From assembly GCA_031841125.1 (NCBI GenBank), contig CM063106.1, positions 7,812,001-7,876,000 on the forward strand: a stretch of DNA of 64,000 bases, written 5' to 3'. The position numbers were made by a program, and so were the translations under genes. How positions within the stretch are numbered: the first letter of the stretch is position 1; the number at the start of each line of letters is the position of its first letter. Below the pieces are notes generated by a model. The model saw only the letters and a program-made list of their open reading frames with translations, was not told the origin of the DNA and did not search any database. This document shows, piece after piece, positions 29,483-40,049 of the stretch. The stretch is from Acanthococcus lagerstroemiae. Lineage: Eukaryota > Arthropoda > Insecta > Hemiptera > Eriococcidae.

Positions 29483-32184
29483 ATGCTTGAAATCATAAAG
29501 CAGACAGGATCAGTGATAAAAGCAAAACGTGAAATTTTTCAGGATCAAACTATTATTCCAAAAATTGAAAATAACGAAGACAGATTTGTTTACAACAGGA
29601 ATAAAATCGTCCAAGTGGCAACAGACTTTCATGGTAAGTTATACAGTAAAAATCAAAACGAACAAACTGCAGAGGTTACTATAGGACTGAACAACAAGGA
29701 GGAAATTCCCCCTTTCATGGACAGCGAGATTTTGTCCGTCCTGGGAAAGTTGAAACCTGGTAAAGCAGTCGGCCCGGACAAAATAGGCAATTATGAGCTG
29801 AGGCTATTTGCGGATGAATTAACGCCAAATTTGACAAAAATTTTTAATCATATTCTAAAAGAAGAAACGATCCCATCCCAATGGAGCTATTCAGAAATAA
29901 TACTTCTCTTCAAAAAAAGAGATAAAAATGTAATAAACAACTACAGACCTATAAGCTTGAGTTCTAATTTGGGAAAAATTTTTGGCAAATTAATAAAAGA
30001 ACGTATCTATCCAGGATTAGACCAATGCCAAGGACCTGAACAAGCAGGTTTCCGCAAAAATCGTCTCACCATCGACCAATTATTTATAATCAATCAATTA
30101 ATAGAGAAAACGAAAGAATATAACCAACCGTTATACTTACTATTCATTGATTTCCAAAAAGCCTTCGATTCCATTTACTTATCCGAACATTGGAGAGCCT
30201 TAAGCCGACAAGGTATCCCCGAGAAAATGATAAAAATTATAAGAGAAATGTACAAGAACAACAGCGGAAAAATCCGTTTGGACAAAACAGGCAAAAATTT
30301 TTAAATCAAAAGAGGAGTGAAACAAGGGGACCCCTATCTCCCAACTTATTTAATTGTCTAGGTACTGAAAGATATATTTCAAAACTTAAACTGGGAACAA
30401 AAAGGTATGAGGTAAAGTATCCTATTAACGCCACTCTTAAGTTTTTTGAATATTATTTCGCATCTAATTAACTTAGCGGAGCGGCTGCGATGTTTCTGAA
30501 TAGACAATTTTGTTTTTTATCAACCTAGCGGGGTGAGAATTTCGACAATCGTCGCTAAAAATCATTTATAGTCTATCTAGTAGAGGTCCTCATTGGCGTT
30601 GTCGGGAACCACTAAAAATTTTTTTTTGTACGTATTACTGTTATTGGTTTGTGAACATTTCGTCTTATGCGTGAAAACACATGAATTTCCCGTTGTAAAA
30701 CCATTTTTACCATATTGGTAAGTAGTACAGAAGCTCTGCTACAAAAATATATTTTTCAAGAAAAAAAAGAGACAAAAAAATTGAAATAAGACTTCCTTTT
30801 TATTTAAAAAAAATTTAAAACTGGAGCCTTCTCAAGATCTTCCTCGGTCCACCGAGCCCTTTTTCTTCCTCTATCATTTGGTTTTTCCATCTGAAACACG
30901 AATTTACCAAAAACATGAAATTTTATGAATTGGCGTTATTAAGGATCCTTGACTTGAAAAAGTTTTTGGATCATTGTGAATATAACAGTCTGGTGGTAGT
31001 TCTGCACAAAAGTGATTCGAATACTGGATGAAAAATGGAATCCAATAATATATAGTACTTACCTCAATTCTGATTGAAAATAATTAGATTTCAATATTCA
31101 AATTTAAAAACAAATCCTTAATCCACATATGTTGACCGCATATTTTCAAACAAGTGACTATATCTTGTCACAGATTTGCGTCAGCGACATTGAAACTAAA
31201 CTGGATGGCATTATTTTCATTCCCGAACACGACTCTGACGTCACTTTCATAACCTGTTGGATAGTTTCGGAGATATTAATAGATGGCGTTATTAGGATAC
31301 TTTACCTTAATAATAAATTAGGAAAGGCTCAACAACTTAAGATTTGCGGACGATGTGGCTTTAATTTCTCAGGACGGACAAGAAATGCAAACCATGGCAA
31401 ACGAATTAGCTGAACAATGTAACAAAGCAGGCCTGATTATAAATACCAGTAAAACAGTGTTATTATCAAACAGTAAGTCTAGCAAAGAAATAGTTATCGG
31501 TAACAATCAAATTATAGCAGAAGATAACACGATATATTTAGGTCAAACTATTTCATTTAAAGATAAATCAGAAAAGGAAATTTCAAAAAGAAGATCACAG
31601 GCATGGAAAAGTTTCTGGTCCCTAAAAAATATCTACAAAAGTGAAATGCCTTTGGCAATGAAACAGAAAATATGGGAATCATGCACACTACCGGTGCTAA
31701 TGTACGGCGCACAGACATGGGCCGCCACACAGGGCCAAACTCTGAAGCTAGCTAGGACCCAGATTGTAATGGAGAGGGCTATAATCGGAGTAAAAAGAAA
31801 AGACAGACTAACCAATAGATGGGTAAGGGATACATCAAAAGTCAAGGACTGTAGATTTGTCTTGAAAAAACTGAAATTTGATTACGCGGGTCATGTTGCA
31901 AGAGGGGGGATGGACAATTGGGAAAGAAAAATTTTGGAATGGGTACCCAGGGGAACAGAAAGAAATGTAGGGAGACCTACTACCCGATGGGTTGAAATCA
32001 GGCAACATGCCGGGGTCGCCTGGGGAAGAGACGCCAGGGAAAGGGGCCGCTGGAAAAGAGTGGGGGAGGCCTATGCCCGTCAATGGACGCATTAAACTAG
32101 AAATTTTATTTCAAGTTAAACTATATTAAGATGTACAAATGGGCTGCAAAATAAAAAATAAAAAAAAAAAAAAAAAAAAAAAAA
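29483..32184 (+). mobile_element. RTE-clade LINE, 5'-truncated, with poly(A) tail
   Basis: The first reading (29483-30304) holds the RT N-terminal half: KPGKAVGPDKIGNYEL, IILLFKKRD, NNYRPISLSSNLGKIFGKLI, EQAGFRKNRLTIDQLF and LLFIDFQKAFDSIY. After a 1-codon break comes VKQGDPYL text, then an inserted 0.9 kb element. The second reading (31340-32095) resumes with LNNLRFADDVALISQDGQEM and ends with the RTE-type C-terminal domain (LPVLMYGAQTWA, YAGHVARGGMDNWERKILEW, GRPTTRWVEI). A poly(A) run of about 24 closes it at 32184. The endonuclease is missing. The RT motif A aspartate and FADD box are kept, but in-frame stops and the insertion inactivate it. Confidence 0.85.
30411..31306. mobile_element. 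0.9 kb inverted-repeat element inside the RTE LINE
   Basis: The left end GGTAAAGTATCCTATTAACG and the inverted right end finishing ATACTTTACC at 31306 form inverted repeats of about 24 bp with one mismatch. It splits the RT between motifs B and C of the host LINE, so its borders are confirmed by the interrupted reading. No transposase ORF is present and no target duplication is obvious. Confidence 0.78.
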
Positions 32185-32879
32185 TAGTCCGAGAAAATGT
32201 CAAGTGCCGGCCCTGAATGAATCAATTAATTAATAATAAATTTATTAACAAAATGCCTTACAACCACTAAAATAAGCTGAATCGATAGAACTTCATGAAA
32301 TGAAGCTACATGATAAATATAATATAATCTATATCTAATTGATCCCCCTATTCTAACGCAGGCCCAGTCGAGGCGTTTCCGGAATAGGGGGTGCGGTGTC
32401 CCGGGGCCAATCTGGCATGCGTGCATTCGTAATTGAAACTTTCAGAAAAGCACAAATCTTCGTATGTCCCCTTCCTATCCAGGAAAAATGTCTGAAAAAA
32501 TATCTATTCAGTATTATGATTGAATAGAGGAGGAGCCGAATCACTTTTTAACCCATATTCTTCATCGTGTCTACATTATTGGAGGGGGAGGGGGCTTATT
32601 TTCGACTTCTGATTTTCTTATTAGGCCACCTCCCCGATCGGTTCCTAATATTCGGGGGAAAAAATCGGCAACATATGAGCGAAATTGGAAAAAGTCAACC
32701 CGTGCCGCAAGGGAAAGAAGTTCTTATCGGGATTAACGTAAATTTTTGAAATTTGAGCTTCAGTCACTGGGAGAGCCTCCATATGAGCTTAAGAATTATT
32801 TTCTTTCTCAGATGTAGCTTTCAAGGGCTGCTGAATTCATTTCAGCGATCGTTTCTTGTCTCCCCTCGACCCTTCAAGA
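32185..32879. other. No recognisable gene
   Basis: Mixed AT-rich sequence with no domain in any frame. Confidence 0.35.
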
Positions 32880-33745
32880 TCCACAAGGGCTAATTTCCAG
32901 TCGCTCCAATTTTTCTCAATTTCCGACTCGAATTTCTCCAAATTTAAAGTTCTTTTTATGTTGTTACGTAAAGAACTTGAAAAATGGGGAAATTAGTGTA
33001 ATTAAAGACTAAGCGGGAGAAGGAAAAAGAGCCCCTAAAATGGATTCAGTTCAGCGATCCAGAAAACCATAATATCGACATATAGAACTTAGAAATTGGG
33101 AATATTAACATAATTATAGCTATTAACCCTTTGTGGAGCCTCACGGCTTGCAGAGAGAGGAAAAATAACCACTGAAATGGACTCAGCGACCCACAGAATC
33201 GTTCTATCCCAGGACATTGGAGTAATTGATGATTAGCCCTTGTGGAGCCTCAGTGGTTGAGGGGAAGGGAGAAAGAACTTCTGAAATGGTTTCCGCGACC
33301 CAGAAAACCATAGTATTGGTGTAGAGAACTCGGGAATTGAGGGAAATCGAAGTAACTGGAAATTAGCCCATGTGGATCGTGAGGAATTTCGTCGAAAATT
33401 TTCGGAAAATAATTCCGATAATTTCCGAAGAATCTTGTCGAAAATCTTTTAAAGAACTTTCCAATGTTTTCCAAAAAATTTAAAAGTTCAATGATCTCCG
33501 GAGACTTTCATCGGAAATTTTTGTGACAAAAATTCCGATAATTTCCGAAAGGTCCTATCGGAGATCTTTAGAAAAAATTACCAATGTTTTCCAAAGGATC
33601 TCAACAAATTACTTTGAGAAAACTTTCTCGTAAATTTTGAAGACTTTCATACGAAATATTCCGGGGAGAGCTCCGATAGTTTTAAAGAATTTTATGAAAA
33701 ATGGTCACCAAAAATGTTCGATGATCTCCGAAGAATTTCATTGGA
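32880..33745. repeat. Two adjoining degenerate tandem arrays
   Basis: From about 32960 to 33380 a unit near 130 bp recurs, each with a GAAATGG(A/T)TTC..CAGCGA(T/C)CCA(G/C)A stretch and a TAGCCC..GTGGAGCCTCA stretch. From 33380 to 33745 a different unit near 115-125 bp recurs, containing TCATCGGAAATTTT, ATTCCGATAATTTCCGAA and CCAATGTTTTCCAAA. Both are diverged and non-coding. Confidence 0.55.
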
Positions 33746-34508
33746 AATCTTCGGATCCGAGCCCCTTAAACGGTAAGAGTAGACAGGCATTCACGCAGCA
33801 GGATAAGTTGCCTACTTTATAAGATTGGAAGTTCCCAGCGAGAAATGCGAGACTTTCCTTCAGCAAGTATGTAGGCAATTCATCCTGACAATGGATAAAT
33901 GTATTTGCCTGCTCTCGCATTTAAAAGGACAAGAAGAAAATTTGTCCAGTATTCATGGGAAATTGTTTTCGAACAATTTAATTTTACATAAGAACATGCT
34001 AGTTCCTTTTTGTACTTTTTGAAATAATAATTCTTGACTTGCCTCACTTAAAACTGCAATATCCCGCTGAATTTTCACGATAGAGGTCTGAGGTTGGTTT
34101 TATTCGATTTCCAACGGGGGTTTACATAAATTTTGCCAAAAAAGTAACAATCGAAAAATTAGTCAACTGATCCCTTTTCGTATGCGCACTTTATAACATG
34201 GATGACCTAAAATTTTATAGACGAAAACTTCAACATTGTAAGTACAAAATCTATTAGGTCAATTCTGACGAAGAAATCTTACAAATATAATCTGGTACGA
34301 CTGGTGAAAGTTTATCAATTTTTACTCCTGTTTCTATGCTCCCTCCCCCATGTTTTCTTTTGAAGTAGAATACTATCTGAACGTTTATACAGATTGATTA
34401 CCGTTTGAAAAAATGATAATATGAGCCATAGTAAATATTGTACTTACACCGCCGACAGTCACGGGTCATTCGAAAATGAAAATAATGTTCTTCATTAAGT
34501 GGAAAGAC
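33746..34508. other. No recognisable gene; one imperfect hairpin
   Basis: An imperfect inverted repeat of about 40 bp (GACAGGCATTCACGCAGCAGG at 33783 against CAATTCATCCTGAC..TTTGCCTGCTC ending near 33915) could be a small MITE. The remainder is featureless. Confidence 0.4.
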
Positions 34509-35570
34509 AAAAAAAAACTGCTTTCGCTTCGCGAAAGCAGTACCGACTTTTCGGCCTTCGGCCGAAAAGCACTCGGAACTCGCTTCGCTCGTTCCTCGCA
34601 GTAGTAGCGAAAGGTACTCGGAACTCGCTTCGCTCGTTCCTCGCGAAATCAAGACACTGTCGACACGTTTTAAGTCGTTAACGTTTTAAAAAACGCAAAT
34701 GTCGACAAGGACTAGTGGTATTCGGCTGAAATGTTTAAGGCCATTCACGTTTTAAAAAACGCAACTCTCGACAGGGAATAGTATTATAAAAATATAAAAC
34801 TACCCGGCTATCAAAATTAGAGTTCGTATAAATTTGAAATCGATACATTCAAGGCGGAAACGTGTAAGACCGAAACATTTGTATAATACAACAAAACTAC
34901 GCGGCTATCAAAATTCGATTTCGTATAAATTAAATCCCAAACAACATCGAGTACATAAGTCGCCTTGCGCTTCTTATGCTGAACTTAAATTGAGGAAACT
35001 CGTGAACGACTCAACCGATTGTCATCAAACTTTCACCAATATAACTTCGAGTACTTCTCTATAATGTACCAAAATTTGGAATCAAATGATTCGATAGTTC
35101 CTGAGATTTTTGTGCCACAAATTTTGTCCTCAAGGAAAACTCACGAACGGCTCGACCGATTGCCTTCAAAAGCTTATTTTAACAACTTCGAGTACTTCTC
35201 CATAATATACCAAAATTTGGAATCAATTGATTCAATAGTTTCTGAGATTTTCTTCCCACAAAATTGCGCTTCTTATGCTGAGCTTAAATTGAGGAAACTC
35301 GTGAACGACTCAACCGATTGTCATCAAACTTTCACCAATACAACTTCGAGTACTTCTCTATAATGTACCAAAATTTGGAATCAAATGATTCGATAGTTCC
35401 TGAGATTTTTTTGCCACAAATTTTGTCCTCAAGGAAAACTCACGAACGGCTCGACCGATTGCCTTCAAAAGCTTATTTTAACAACTTCGAGTACTTCTCC
35501 ATAATATACCAAAATTTGGAATCAATTGATTCAATAGTTTCTGAGATTTTCTTCCCACAAAATTAAGGTG
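34509..35570 (+). mobile_element. Hairpin-rich repeated element, copy 2
   Basis: Near-identical inverted copy of 3473-4247, but longer because the roughly 297-bp internal unit is present twice (about 34967-35263 and 35264-35567). It opens with an A run, then the palindrome CTGCTTTCGC-TTC-GCGAAAGCAG (34518-34540), CTTTTCGGCC-TTC-GGCCGAAAAG (34547-34569), and two GGAAC..GTTCC modules (34576-34650). It ends at a TA run. ORFs of 76-114 codons run through the repeat units but lack any known domain. The superfamily is unknown. Confidence 0.7.
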
Positions 35571-36092
35571 TACATATATATATATATATAGATATGTGCT
35601 ACGGTAAAGGTAAGCCCATTTCTGGAAACGCCAGTATCTTTGTGAGACCCGTTTCGACGTTGCGAGACCCAGTAGCGGGACTCCGAACGTTTTGCCGTGT
35701 TGTCCGGTTTTCCTGGGGTACCTCCCTCCAAGCAGTACGTATACGCATTTTCGTATGGGCCTCGGAACGTCTCTAGAGTACCTTCAATTATACAGAAATA
35801 GTTCGCGCACCTTTACGCCAGAGGGCGCTGTTCACGTAGTGTGTATCAATCCGAGACCCAGTAAAGTATAAGGTATTCCGAGACCCATCACATCGGCAAC
35901 ATGTCGTGGTAAATTAATGTGCGTCTGACAAAGTCCAGGCTACGGCTTACATTTTTCAGCAATCAATTCCGTAATGGAAATATTGTTTTAGAATCAAAAT
36001 TAAAGGGGTTTTGGAACTATTTTCAATGTTAGAACCGTGGCAAGAATTTTTTCAAAAGGCCTCTTTTAGACCTGGTTAAAGGTTGGCTTGTT
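35571..36092. repeat. TA run and region with repeated GAGACCC motif
   Basis: After a TA run (35571-35593), GAGACCC or its complement-type variant GGCCTCGG recurs near 35641, 35668, 35757, 35852 and 35879. A comparable cluster lies at 50021-50270. The region has no coding signature. Confidence 0.4.
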
Positions 36093-36452
36093 GTGGTTTT
36101 TTTTTATATTATTTTTTTTTGCTCGTCTGCACCGATGAAAATACGTAGTCACGTATACAAGTTCACGTTACGTCTAAGGTTTCTACTTTGGAAATACTTC
36201 CGGGTGCATATGATGGCAAAAAAAAAGGTTAATACTGGACCTGGACGCGGTTACCTTAATTCGAAAATTGGTATTTCAGAGGCAACTATTGCTGTAATTT
36301 CATTTTTACTGTGTCAAGTTCAACACGGAGAAAAAGGCACCGTACCTAAACAATTGTACCACTTATTAGAAACTGATATGGTTTCTGCCTATCTTATTAA
36401 ATTTTTGTCATCGTCTGTGGAAAGGACAAGTTTAAATGGTCAACCTGAATAG
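36093..36452 (+). CDS. Hypothetical 119-codon ORF, uncertain
   Basis: An ATG-to-stop reading with a hydrophobic start (FFYIIFFCSSAP), a basic middle and a less biased second half containing GPGRGYLNSKIGISEATIAV and VPKQLYHLLETDMVSAYLIK. No domain is recognised. It lies among repeats, has no visible splice partners and may be a relic of a transposon protein or chance. It is longer than most chance ORFs here, hence listed. Confidence 0.2.
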   Translation: MVFFYIIFFCSSAPMKIRSHVYKFTLRLRFLLWKYFRVHMMAKKKVNTGPGRGYLNSKIGISEATIAVISFLLCQVQHGEKGTVPKQLYHLLETDMVSAYLIKFLSSSVERTSLNGQPE

Positions 36453-37110
36453 TAATTTCAAATCTATTATTTATTGTATGTACAAATCTATGAATTTTTC
36501 TTGTGATGTCTTGTAAGAGTCGTTGAAACAACTAGAAGAAATTATTCAGGTCTAGGCAGCTCTTACTAAAAATAGCTTAGCTGATGTAAATTCAAAAATA
36601 ATAATAGAAATAATTACGATCAAAAAGGAGAATTTATGCAATGATAGTCTACTAAATATTGCCGAACTGTACTACACAAAATACACAAAACGGATAGTAG
36701 AATAAAGAGAGTTAAACTGTTTAAGACGTACTACCCAGTACCTACATAGCGGACTAATTTTTGCCAGACTGTCTCACGCAAGGTATTATTCAGAATCACC
36801 GAAGAGAAACTGCCAAACTGTTTAGGAGAGTTTTTGTATATTTCGTCAGGTACCTGATGTGTAAGAGGCAGATCAGTGGCAGTCACAAAACTGCCACAAG
36901 TGCCATGAAGTGGCAAAATGAGTAGTTCTGAAGTTGGCCACATAGAAATATACAGAGGTCGCTTACATCAATTGTCACTCAATGAGCGTGTCAATTTTAT
37001 GCCACTGATTGAGGCAATTTTTTGCCAATTTATGACTATTTTTGCCATAAAGTGGCGTGTTACCCGAGTGTCAGAAGAGTGGCATTTTTTTTGCCACTAT
37101 ATGACGAGTT
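36453..37110. repeat. Cluster of TGCCA / TGGCA motifs
   Basis: Between about 36760 and 37110 the words TGCCAC, GTGGCA, TGCCAA and close forms occur about fifteen times in both orientations, including TGCCACAAGTGCCATGAAGT and GTGGCATTTTTTTTGCCACT (a perfect inverted pair around a T run). No gene is seen. Confidence 0.45.
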
Positions 37111-37943
37111 TTCTTCCACTACTATTTAATATGAAAACGAAGAAAGTTCGTTACAAGAATGTGATAATGTGCGTCGTACGATTTGAAAATATTGAGAAAT
37201 GAATTTAGGTTTTACCGACGTCATTTCTGGGAGTAAAGTGGCTCTTTGACTCAGTGATAAGAACCCGGGAATAAATGACCATTAAATTCCCGTGGGGAAG
37301 TAAACAAATAATTTAATTTCCACCAGGAAGTAAACAAACCGTGTTATCATCTCCCGGCGGGAATTAAATGGAATGAAATACTGAATTCGTTGCGAAATAA
37401 GCAATATTTTTACAATCATTTATGTAAAAAACCATCTTCCTAATACAGGGGGGTATCGTGAACGTTTGACGATGTCGGGCGATACCCCCATGTATAGAAA
37501 TCTTACTATATTATAAAATCGTATTGCTTAGGATGATTCTACACCTCATCCTGAATCCAACGATGCCCATATCTTCATTTTCAAAAAAATGTGACATTGA
37601 ACCTTTTTTCCCTGTACCCTTCATATGCATATGATGTAAGTATTTCAAATTTAGAAGTGTCCACTGCAGGTAAAGTCGTATACTATCCGAGAGAAAAAAG
37701 CAGTTTTAATCAGAACATAAATTTTTTCGACTTCACATCAAGTTTACTGTTTACAGGGAGACACATTGGAAATGTTAAACAGAGGCTAAAGAAATCAAAT
37801 AAAACTTCATTTTTCTACATGCACAGTTCTAATTATGGATTTTAAGTATGACAGGTCATGTCATAACAAATGTATTAATATTATTCAGAAGTAAGTTTAT
37901 CTACTTTACATATGAAAAACTATACAAAAAATATACCCTTTTA
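37111..37943. other. No recognisable gene; one strong hairpin
   Basis: A GGGGGTATCG..CGATACCCCC inverted repeat (about 37446-37489) forms a 10-bp GC-rich stem. The text ATCTTACTATATTATAAAAT just after it recurs exactly at 61012. The remainder is AT-rich with no domain. Confidence 0.4.
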
Positions 37944-37951
37944 CATGCAAA

Positions 37952-38132
37952 CAGTGGCGGATCCAAGGGGAGGGCCATGGGGTACATGCCCCCCCTGGCT
38001 GAATATTTTAAACGCAATAATAGGAAAAAGATGGAATAAAAATAATGAATTGTACGCTCATTACACGCCACGAAGGTCACCACCGCTACTGTACCCCCCC
38101 CCCCCCAACTCCTCTTTCTAAATCCGCGCCTG
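37952..38132. mobile_element. hAT-like MITE with 8-bp target-site duplication
   Basis: The 181-bp element begins CAGTGGCGGATCC and ends in an imperfect inverted GGATTT-type end finishing CCGCGCCTG. The 8-bp direct repeat CATGCAAA flanks it at 37944-37951 and 38133-38140, as expected for hAT transposition. It holds a run of C near 38094-38106 and no ORF. Confidence 0.82.
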
Positions 38133-38379
38133 CATGCAAAAAATTTGATTTTGTTTAGGCTATTTCTCCATTTCAATTCATTATCGACCGAGTAACCAGT
38201 TTTTACGATGCCCTTCAGAAATTTCTAGTTATGGTCCCTAGAGAGAAATTCAAGAACATAAAAACACTACATAAATCAATGATTTTTGAGTTAAATACTA
38301 TCACGGCTACAAATTTCACTGTTCTGATATGCCTTATGACGCTTCAAAAGACTTCGAACAAAGAAATAAGCAGGGGCTC

Positions 38380-39424
38380 GCGGAAAATTATTTCTTAAGC
38401 CGACCAAAAGTAGAGAATTAAATTTCCGAAGTTGGGGGCGGGGTCAACCCCACGAATCCACAATAAATCCGAATCGAAAAAAGTCAACCATGAATAATCT
38501 TGAGAGGCTGAAAGATCGAGAATTAGATTTTCGGAATTGGGGCGGAGACAATCCATCGGGTCCACAATATTATATTATTAGTTTTATTTACTGAAAGTGT
38601 CATTGCCTTGCTGCTATAATCTAACTACACTACTGAACAAAATGTAATATTTTGCTTGCACAACGCATTTAAGGAGGTGATTCTTGAGTACTTTTCAACG
38701 CTGAATACAGTGCCGTCGGCCGTTTTTCTCTATCACGTCTAGTTTTTCTGATTAAAAACGATTAGTGGTACCGCGCTTATTCCACTGCAAAAACAAAATG
38801 GAAACGAATTACAGTCGTTCAGAACTCCGAATTGTGACGTGATAGAGAAAAATGGATCGCAGTATCGTGTTCAGCGTTGAAAAGTATCGCAGAATCACCT
38901 GTCAAAATGCCTTGTGCAAAATAACTGTTCAGTAGTGCTATTATTAAAACAAACGTAAATTATTAGAAGAGGGTTAACGTATTATTTGCATTGAAAAAAT
39001 AAGACGTTCACCAGGAATAACATTGAGAAGCCGGAAAATCAAATCGAGCTTTAGATTTTCGTCGTGGGTGGGAGAGTTATTCCTTGATCCACAAAAGATC
39101 TCGATTAAAAATAAGGGGTTTATGGAAAATTGTTTTTTAACACCTACAATCGAGAATTTGATTAATGGAGTTGGGGTGCGGTCGACCCCTTAGAACCACA
39201 AATTATTTCAAACGAAAAAAAAAGTTCACCAACGAAAACTCGAAAATATACTCTTTTGGTGTTGGGGGCGCGAGTTCACTTTTCCAGTGTACAAAATGTA
39301 TCAGTTGAAAAAAGGGGGGTTTACGTAAAATAATTCAGAAATTTGAAGAATCCAGAATTAGATTTCCAGAGTTCAGGACGGGCTTCATCACTCAAGTCCA
39401 CAATAGCTTCCGTCTTTCAGTTAC
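38380..39424 (-). repeat. Array of ~110-bp degenerate repeats (P1 left arm)
   Basis: Each unit, read on the minus strand, contains a GC-rich core (GGGGT-GACCCC-type palindrome followed by CCAACTCCG) and an AT-rich part with AATTCTCGATTTTTC and TTATTTTT. Here about seven units lie in inverted orientation relative to 42871-46785. A CACTA-type MITE interrupts it at 38628-38937. Short minus-strand ORFs span units but shift frame, so coding is not supported. Confidence 0.75.
38628..38937. mobile_element. CACTA-type MITE with 3-bp target-site duplication
   Basis: It begins CACTACTGAACA and ends TGTTCAGTAGTG, with long imperfect inverted subterminal regions (GGTGATTCTTGAGTACTTTT against its inverse). 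CTA flanks both sides (38625-38627 and 38938-38940). Sister copies near 42250, 43345, 49680, 59458 and 63690 read straight through CTAACTATTATT, showing the empty site. CACTA/EnSpm elements start with CACTA or similar and make 3-bp duplications. Confidence 0.85.
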
Positions 39425-39695
39425 ACGTTTAAAACTGCTGAAGTCAACTACTTCTTTCCAATGCAGTATGGTTTCATACAAAAATATTTATTTTCTGAAT
39501 GAGGCCTCGCTTTCATTGACACGGGGCATCCACAAGATGCTACTTTCATCTGAAGGCTCTTTGGTACACTGTGGGCCTCTTAATTTCGTCACAGTGTATA
39601 CATCTTTCTGTTGTACTGTATTACAAAGCACATACATATGTGTTTTTTCACAGACTCTACTCAATGTAAGTGGACCTGTCACCTTGAGCCTCTTC
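39425..39695 (+). repeat. ~260-bp block, copy 1 of 7
   Basis: The block contains AATGCA.TATGGTTTCATAC, GAATGAGGCCTCGCTTTCAT, GGCATCCACAAGATG and TCACCTTGAGCCTCTTCC. Other copies are at 41884-42110 (-), 42600-42870 (-), 48705-48965 (+), 50400-50665 (-), 60605-60890 (+) and 61495-61735 (-). Copies border RTE relics or repeat arrays. It has no inverted ends and no poly(A); a SINE origin is possible but no promoter box is recognised. Confidence 0.7.
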
Positions 39696-40034
39696 CAGGG
39701 GCGGATGGGCCATAGGGCAATTCGGGAAAATGCCCGGTGCGTCGCCGCCATTTTGACGCTGCGGCGCCGGTATGTTGAAAAATGTAGGCATCTATAAAAT
39801 ACTTACAAAAATAAAATAAGCGTATGTTGCGACGACAGTCGAAAAATGTGCGGCGGCGCTGATCAATTTAGGGAGAAATAAAGTGATTGAAAAATTTAAA
39901 TGGGCAGGCACATTTTGCGCTGTTTGTCGACCAAACGTGAGTGAGTAACCTCTGCCCATTTTTGGATATACGCCTCGACGTAGCTTCTCCACTTTATTTT
40001 ATCCTGCGCTAATCTTTGCCACCCGGGGCCCCAG
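39696..40034. mobile_element. MITE-like segment with CAGGGGC / GGCCCCAG ends
   Basis: It begins CAGGGGCGGATGGGCCATAG and ends CACCCGGGGCCCCAG. A second copy spans 48966-49277, and fragments occur at 42541-42595 and 50286-50400. Terminal inversion is short and target duplication is not clear; ends of this kind are common on hAT-like MITEs. Confidence 0.55.
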
Positions 40035-40049
40035 TTCTCTGACGAGTTC

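Noticed and set aside
30411..31306. The element as an LTR-type or LINE insertion
   Set aside because: It has terminal inverted repeats and no RT motifs; the poly(A) and RT reading belong to the surrounding RTE.
36093..36452. A confident host gene
   Set aside because: No domain, no splice partners and no second copy; kept only as a low-confidence ORF.
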